NCBI GenBank assembly: GCA_021401465.1
Contig: JADDMT010000186.1
Span: 1-45,501 of the forward strand
DNA from: Teratosphaeria epicoccoides
Taxonomy: Eukaryota > Ascomycota > Dothideomycetes > Mycosphaerellales > Teratosphaeriaceae
Length of the DNA: 45,501 nucleotides
Direction of reading: 5' to 3'
Shown: piece by piece, positions 41,596 to 45,501 of the stretch
How the letters are laid out: every line of letters begins with the position of its first letter
Numbering within the stretch: the stretch's first letter is position 1
The notes under the pieces: generated by a model
What the model saw: only the letters and a program-made list of their open reading frames with translations
What the model was told of the DNA's origin: nothing
Databases searched by the model: none
Program-made: the position numbers and the translations under genes

Positions 41596-42343
41596 GATCA
41601 ATCTTGATTAAACAGCACAACATCGTCACATGTCGTCGTGTGTAAGGTGGGCATGTGCACCCCATAAATGATATCATCTGATTAAATGACGGTTCATGAT
41701 TGATCATTTATCCATCAAATATTCCCATTTGATTAATGACGCAGGATCTGCCGACTCATGAGTCATGCCTGCCTTCTGCATCAAGAAACGCGATCTTGCG
41801 CGTCTTGGCTGGAGCTCGCTGTACTGACAACAACGCGCCTTAGTGCCCATGTCAACACGGAATTCTAAAGGTGGTTATAGAGCTCAGATCACGTGTGTAC
41901 GACCCAAAGAAGTGTGCGAGGGTGCTGAGAGCGGATCAACCCCTTCCGTGTAGCCTCAGGCATCCGATAGAATCTGCCCCGCAGCCCCAAGTAATGCTCA
42001 GACAGCTTTATGACATCACAAACACTTTGTGACCGAATCATGTTTCTTCATCGAGTCTAGCTTTCATGATTAATACATGACAGGTTCCCAGCAGCTTCTT
42101 GATGCAGATGCAGATGCAGAAAACAATCATCTCCAAAGCATACCGTACCTCCTCATTCCCTTCCATCTCTCCCTCGTCATTCCATTCTACTTCCTGCCCT
42201 TTTCAAACACCGACTCCCACATCCACCCCCCCCTCCCACATTCACCCGTCCTCCCACATTTCCCCCCCTCCCACATCCACCCCCCTCTCCCATCTCCACC
42301 CCGCCCACATCCACACCAACCCATTGACATACAGATAACGACA
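41596..42343. promoter_or_regulatory. Divergent region between the stress-protein and Ayg1-like genes
   Basis: About 750 bp between divergent start codons. The part next to the stress-protein gene (41,600-41,760) is AT-rich with several TGATTA/TAATCA-like words and ATGATCAAT palindromic pieces. The part next to the Ayg1-like gene is a pyrimidine-rich leader (see the C-rich repeat). Regulation can only be guessed. Confidence 0.45.
42219..42320. repeat. C-rich minisatellite in the leader of the Ayg1-like gene
   Basis: Degenerate units resembling CTCCCACATCCACCCC are repeated about five times just upstream of the ATG at 42344. The plus strand is almost free of G here. It probably lies in the 5' untranslated region or core promoter. 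Confidence 0.7.
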
Positions 42344-43679
42344 ATGGCCTCATCACCAGAAGCCGCTGCAGGACCGGCAGACATTGACCCTCGCACTGGC
42401 TCACGATGGATCCTCGGCGACAAGTTCTGGCAAAAGTACCCACACCTCGAGTCCATGCACGCCCTGTGGTACAATAAGTGGAAGTTCCCCTGTGAGCGGA
42501 GCCTCTGTGAGTCACCTCCACCCTCTCCCTCTCTCTCTACCCCTCCCACCACACTCATCTCCACCCACTTCAGACCCCTTCCACGACGGCAAATACTCCG
42601 ACTTCGCCCCCATCTTCGACAAGCTCATTGAGAAGCAAATCCACGACGGCTACACCGACGCCTACACCAAACAGTTCCTCCAGACCGGCGAGAACCTCGT
42701 CCAACAAGCCGATCAACTCGTCTCGCAAGGCGAAAATCACGAAGCCATGGATGTATATCTCCGCGCGTGCGCCGTCTACCGCATCGCCCGATTCCCATAT
42801 ATCAACTCTCCGGTCAAGAAAGATGCCTACGAAGCGCAAAAGAAGGCATACATCAAAGCTGCCTCCCTCTTTGATGTTCCCATCAAAGACGTCGTCATCC
42901 CCCACACCGCCGGCATTGCGAGCGACGAAGGCAAGGAAATACCCCTCTACGTCCGCATCCCACCTGGCGCATCGAAGGAGAAACCCGCACCCGCAGTCCT
43001 CCTGATGTGCGGCCTCGACGGCCACAGACCAGATAACACCGTCCGCTCCAACGAGTTCCTCGCCCGCGGCTGGGCCAGCCTCATCGTCGACATTCCCGGC
43101 ACCGCAGACTGCCCCGCCGACCGCAAAGACGCCACATCCCCCGACAGACTCTGGTCTAGCATCCTCGACTGGATGCAAGAGCAAGGCCTTTTCGACATGA
43201 AAAGAATCATCGCCTGGGGTCTCAGCGCAGGCGGCCACAACGCCATCCGCGCTGCGCACACTCACCGCACGCGTTTGGCAGGCGCGGTCGGGCAGGGCGC
43301 AGGGACGCACCATTTCTTCTCGCGCGCCTGGCTGCAGCAGGCGAAGGATCATGAGTATCCGTGGACGGCGCTGCCGGCGCTGACGGAGAAGTTTGGGTAC
43401 CAGAGCGAGGAGGACTTGTTGAAGCATGCGCAGAAAGACTTCAGCTTGTTGGTGCAGGAGGTCGATGGGAAGAAAGTGGCGGACCTCCCTTCGACGAGGT
43501 TGCTGTTGGTGAATGGGACGCACGATGGACTGATGCCCATCGAGGACAGTATGTTGATGATGGAGTACGGGACGCCGAAAGAAGCCAGATTCTTCAGTGG
43601 ACTGCTGCATATGGGCTATCCGCCAGCGAACGGGAGTGTGTATCCCTGGATGGAACAAGTCATGGCTTCCGTGACGTAG
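42344..43679 (+). CDS. Ayg1-like polyketide-shortening hydrolase
   Basis: Exon 1 42344-42506, a 67-nt intron 42507-42573 (GTGAGT...CTTCAG), exon 2 42574-43679; 422 aa. The junction creates CERSLYPFHDGKY, as in Ayg1. Other family blocks: RWILGDKFW near the N-terminus, YRIARFPYI, LLMCGLDGHRPDNTVRS, DIPGTADCPAD, SPDRLW, and the nucleophile elbow WGLSAGGHNAIRAAHTHR. The likely triad is Ser272 (GLSAG), Asp372 (NGTHDG) and His400 (HMGYP). In Aspergillus fumigatus Ayg1 cleaves the heptaketide naphthopyrone YWA1 to 1,3,6,8-tetrahydroxynaphthalene for DHN melanin. Whether this protein does the same, or acts on another polyketide, cannot be read from sequence; no polyketide synthase is present in the window. 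The gene looks intact. Confidence 0.9.
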
Positions 43680-43875
43680 ATTCGGAAAAGGAAAAACCGA
43701 CAATCGGTATCAGCACGAAGGTTTGACGACGACAGCCGGACAGCCATGGGGACCCTACCCGTGGGGATTCAACAACCGGTGACGGTACTCGACATTTTGA
43801 ATACTCCCTCTTTCCTTCAATCTTGCCACTCACCACCCCCCTCTCATGCCTCCATCCACCCCCTCCCCCCCTGCT

Positions 43876-44539
43876 TTAGTGGACGGTAAAGTCGATACAA
43901 CTCTCATACGTCTGATTCACACTCGGCGCATTCCAAAACATCTGAATCACACACTCCCCCGCGTCCCCACACTTCCCCTCCAAATCCTTCGGAATCGTCA
44001 CCTTGAACCTCTCCTGCGAGTCGACCTTGGGCACCGCGACCGAGGCAAAGACGTCCCATTTGATGAGACTGTCCCCGATGACGCTATTGGTCGAAGTGTG
44101 GACCACAGAGACATTGGCGTAGCCGGTATGAGGCGCGACCTTTACACCCACCACAAAAGCCAGTCAGTACCTGTGCAAGGACACCAAGACAACGAGTGTT
44201 CGAAAGGGGGGAAGTGCGGCTTACAATCTGGAAATACAGCTCGACTTCCTGCCCCGCCGAGTAACTCTGGACGTTGTTCTTGTTGTCCTCGAACTTCATG
44301 CCCTTGCACAGCCAGAGATCGCATTCCTTGGGGTTGTAGTCCCCCTGGTTGGAGACAAGCGACAGCAGACCCTGGATGTTGCCGTTGATGGAGCCCTGCA
44401 TGTTGTAGTAGGCTTGCTGGGAGCAGGCCGAGGCGTACGCCGAGCCCGGTTGGCGGCCGAGCGGCTGTTGGAAGTAGCCGTGCGCCGCGGCGAGGGTCGC
44501 GAGAGCCGTGGTGGCGAGGAGGGAGGAGAGGAAGTGCAT
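43876..44539 (-). CDS. AA16-like lytic polysaccharide monooxygenase (LPMO)
   Basis: Exon 1 44539-44225, an 85-nt intron 44224-44140 (GTAAGC...TAAAG), exon 2 44139-43876; 192 aa. The signal peptide (residues 1-19) is cleaved exactly before HGYFQQP, making His20 the N-terminal copper ligand. The second ligand is His109 in VAPHTGYANVSVV, formed across the splice junction, so the histidine brace is complete. Other matches to the AA16/LPMO_10-type family: GNIQGLL, LWLCKGMKFEDNKNNVQSYSAGQ, and the C-terminal QMFWNAPSVNQTYESCIDFTV. Expected action: secreted, copper-dependent oxidative cleavage of polysaccharide such as cellulose. There is no carbohydrate-binding module. Distinguishing AA16 from other fungal LPMO families is from remembered sequence pattern, not a search. 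Confidence 0.85.
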
Positions 44540-45501
44540 TTTTTGCTTGATCGGGCTGTGGGTGATGTGGTGGTGGTGGTGATGGTGGCGGGTGTTTGGC
44601 GGAGAGAGGGTGGTGGTGGTGGTGGGTTTGCTGCTGGGAAGTCGCTGGGCTGGGACGGTAGGGATGAGTTGATGAGGAGGGGAAGGGTGGACGGCTCACA
44701 GAGCTTCGTCCGAGGGATGCTACAGGTAAGGCAGAAGGGAGAGTGGGTGTGCAGGCAGACGGGGCCATCGAGGCAGGCAGACAGGAACGAGTCTTTGTAC
44801 CTGCTGTCAGGACAATATCGCACGTCCCGCCCTCGAAGCTCCATCTTCGCAATATTGTCGGAGGGGCCCTCAGGTTGATACTAGGTGGGAAGCCAGTCCG
44901 TTCGGGGCCCCCCCTCAGGTTGATACATGGAGGTGAGTCCTCGATGGCCAGCGCGGAGCAGTACTGACTGCGACGGGAGCCCCCTTTCTTGCCCATGTCT
45001 GCACACCAATGCAGTCAGTCAGTCATGCGCACGAGATTCCATCTAACCGAAAGGGCTTGCGCGTGCAAGTTCCAGATTTTCCGAACAGAAGATTCACCTT
45101 AAGCGAGCAAATCCCGTTTGTTCATGATTGGCATTTCATCAATTGTAGTACAGAGGAGTCATGTTACAGCGAGTGGGAAATCGAAAATGAAAAATTTTCG
45201 CGGCCAATCAGATTTGGCATCGCGACAAAAGCTGATAGAGGCGAGATGCTCCTTCCGTGGCGACGCGGTCTCAAGTAGAGTGGCGTTTCACGAGCTGCAA
45301 GGTCAGCCGCTAGCTGCACCAGAGCTAGACACACCATCATGAGTGACCACACGCAGCGACGATCCAACACATTTTCCATGCCCACCCCCCAATCCCAGCC
45401 GCAGATTGTCTAGCAACGCAGATCATCCCGATTTCTGGAATCGCTGTTGTGTCGGCGGAAGCCACCGCGGCGAATCCGCGCCTTCTTCTGTCTCCCGCCC
45501 C
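44540..45501. other. Upstream region of the LPMO gene to window end, nothing firm
   Basis: GGT/TGG-rich tracts occur at about 44,565-44,630 directly upstream of the LPMO start. Two copies of a CCCTCAGGTTGATAC word preceded by GGGGCC lie at 44863-44881 and 44904-44926. A small 89-codon frame (45009-45278, plus) has no recognisable domain and is left uncalled. No RNA gene was recognised. Confidence 0.45.

Noticed and set aside
42570..43703. Minus-strand frame of 377 codons opposite the Ayg1-like gene
   Set aside because: Long only because of GC-rich codon use of the true gene on the plus strand.
45009..45278. 89-codon plus-strand frame near the window end
   Set aside because: ATG start but no domain, signal peptide or conserved pattern; insufficient support for a gene.

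Overview
The window reads as nuclear DNA of a filamentous ascomycete, most likely a Dothideomycete. Genes carry short GT-AG introns (46-85 nt) with CTGAC/CTAAC-like branch sites. Gene families are typical of Pezizomycotina: PAC1/LIS1, an Ayg1-type melanin hydrolase, an AA16-like LPMO and small secreted proteins. The left end shows the hallmark of repeat-induced point mutation (RIP): CA/TG dinucleotides are replaced by TA, so CAG and TGG codons became TAG while CG dinucleotides remain. The species cannot be fixed from sequence alone.

Layout. 1-8,270 is a transposon graveyard. It holds a minus-strand Ty3/Gypsy gag-pol with its 5' LTR-like block, an inverted second copy of that block with an exact-length 193-bp tandem duplication, a three-copy 42-55 bp repeat, and a broken minus-strand gene of unknown origin. 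From about 8,400 normal gene-coding DNA starts abruptly. In order: a small secreted protein (-), PAC1/LIS1 (-), a DUF1275 membrane protein (-), an SDR oxidoreductase (-), a GBD/FH3 armadillo protein (+), a possible broken membrane-protein gene (-), an AVT3-type vacuolar amino acid transporter (+), a MYND zinc-finger gene with an interrupted frame (-), a thioredoxin-domain protein (+), a doubtful two-exon gene (+), a conserved fungal protein of unknown function (-), GPI18 mannosyltransferase (+), UTP14 (-), mitochondrial ribosomal protein MRPL27/mL41 (+), tRNA-like arms (-), a degraded F-box-like gene (+), a six-cysteine secreted protein (-), a universal stress protein (-), an Ayg1-like hydrolase (+) and an AA16-like LPMO (-).

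Most genes are independent housekeeping or regulatory units, and no biosynthetic cluster is visible: the Ayg1-like gene has no polyketide synthase beside it here. UTP14 and MRPL27, both ribosome-related, are divergent over only 186 bp and may share a promoter. Three secreted products (8.4-9.0 kb, 39.0-39.3 kb, 43.9-44.5 kb) suggest a plant- or litter-associated lifestyle. I found no clear new multi-gene system. The best leads are the secreted protein beside the RIP block, the six-Cys secreted protein, the MYND gene with two apparently compensating frame changes, and the split tRNA-like arms.
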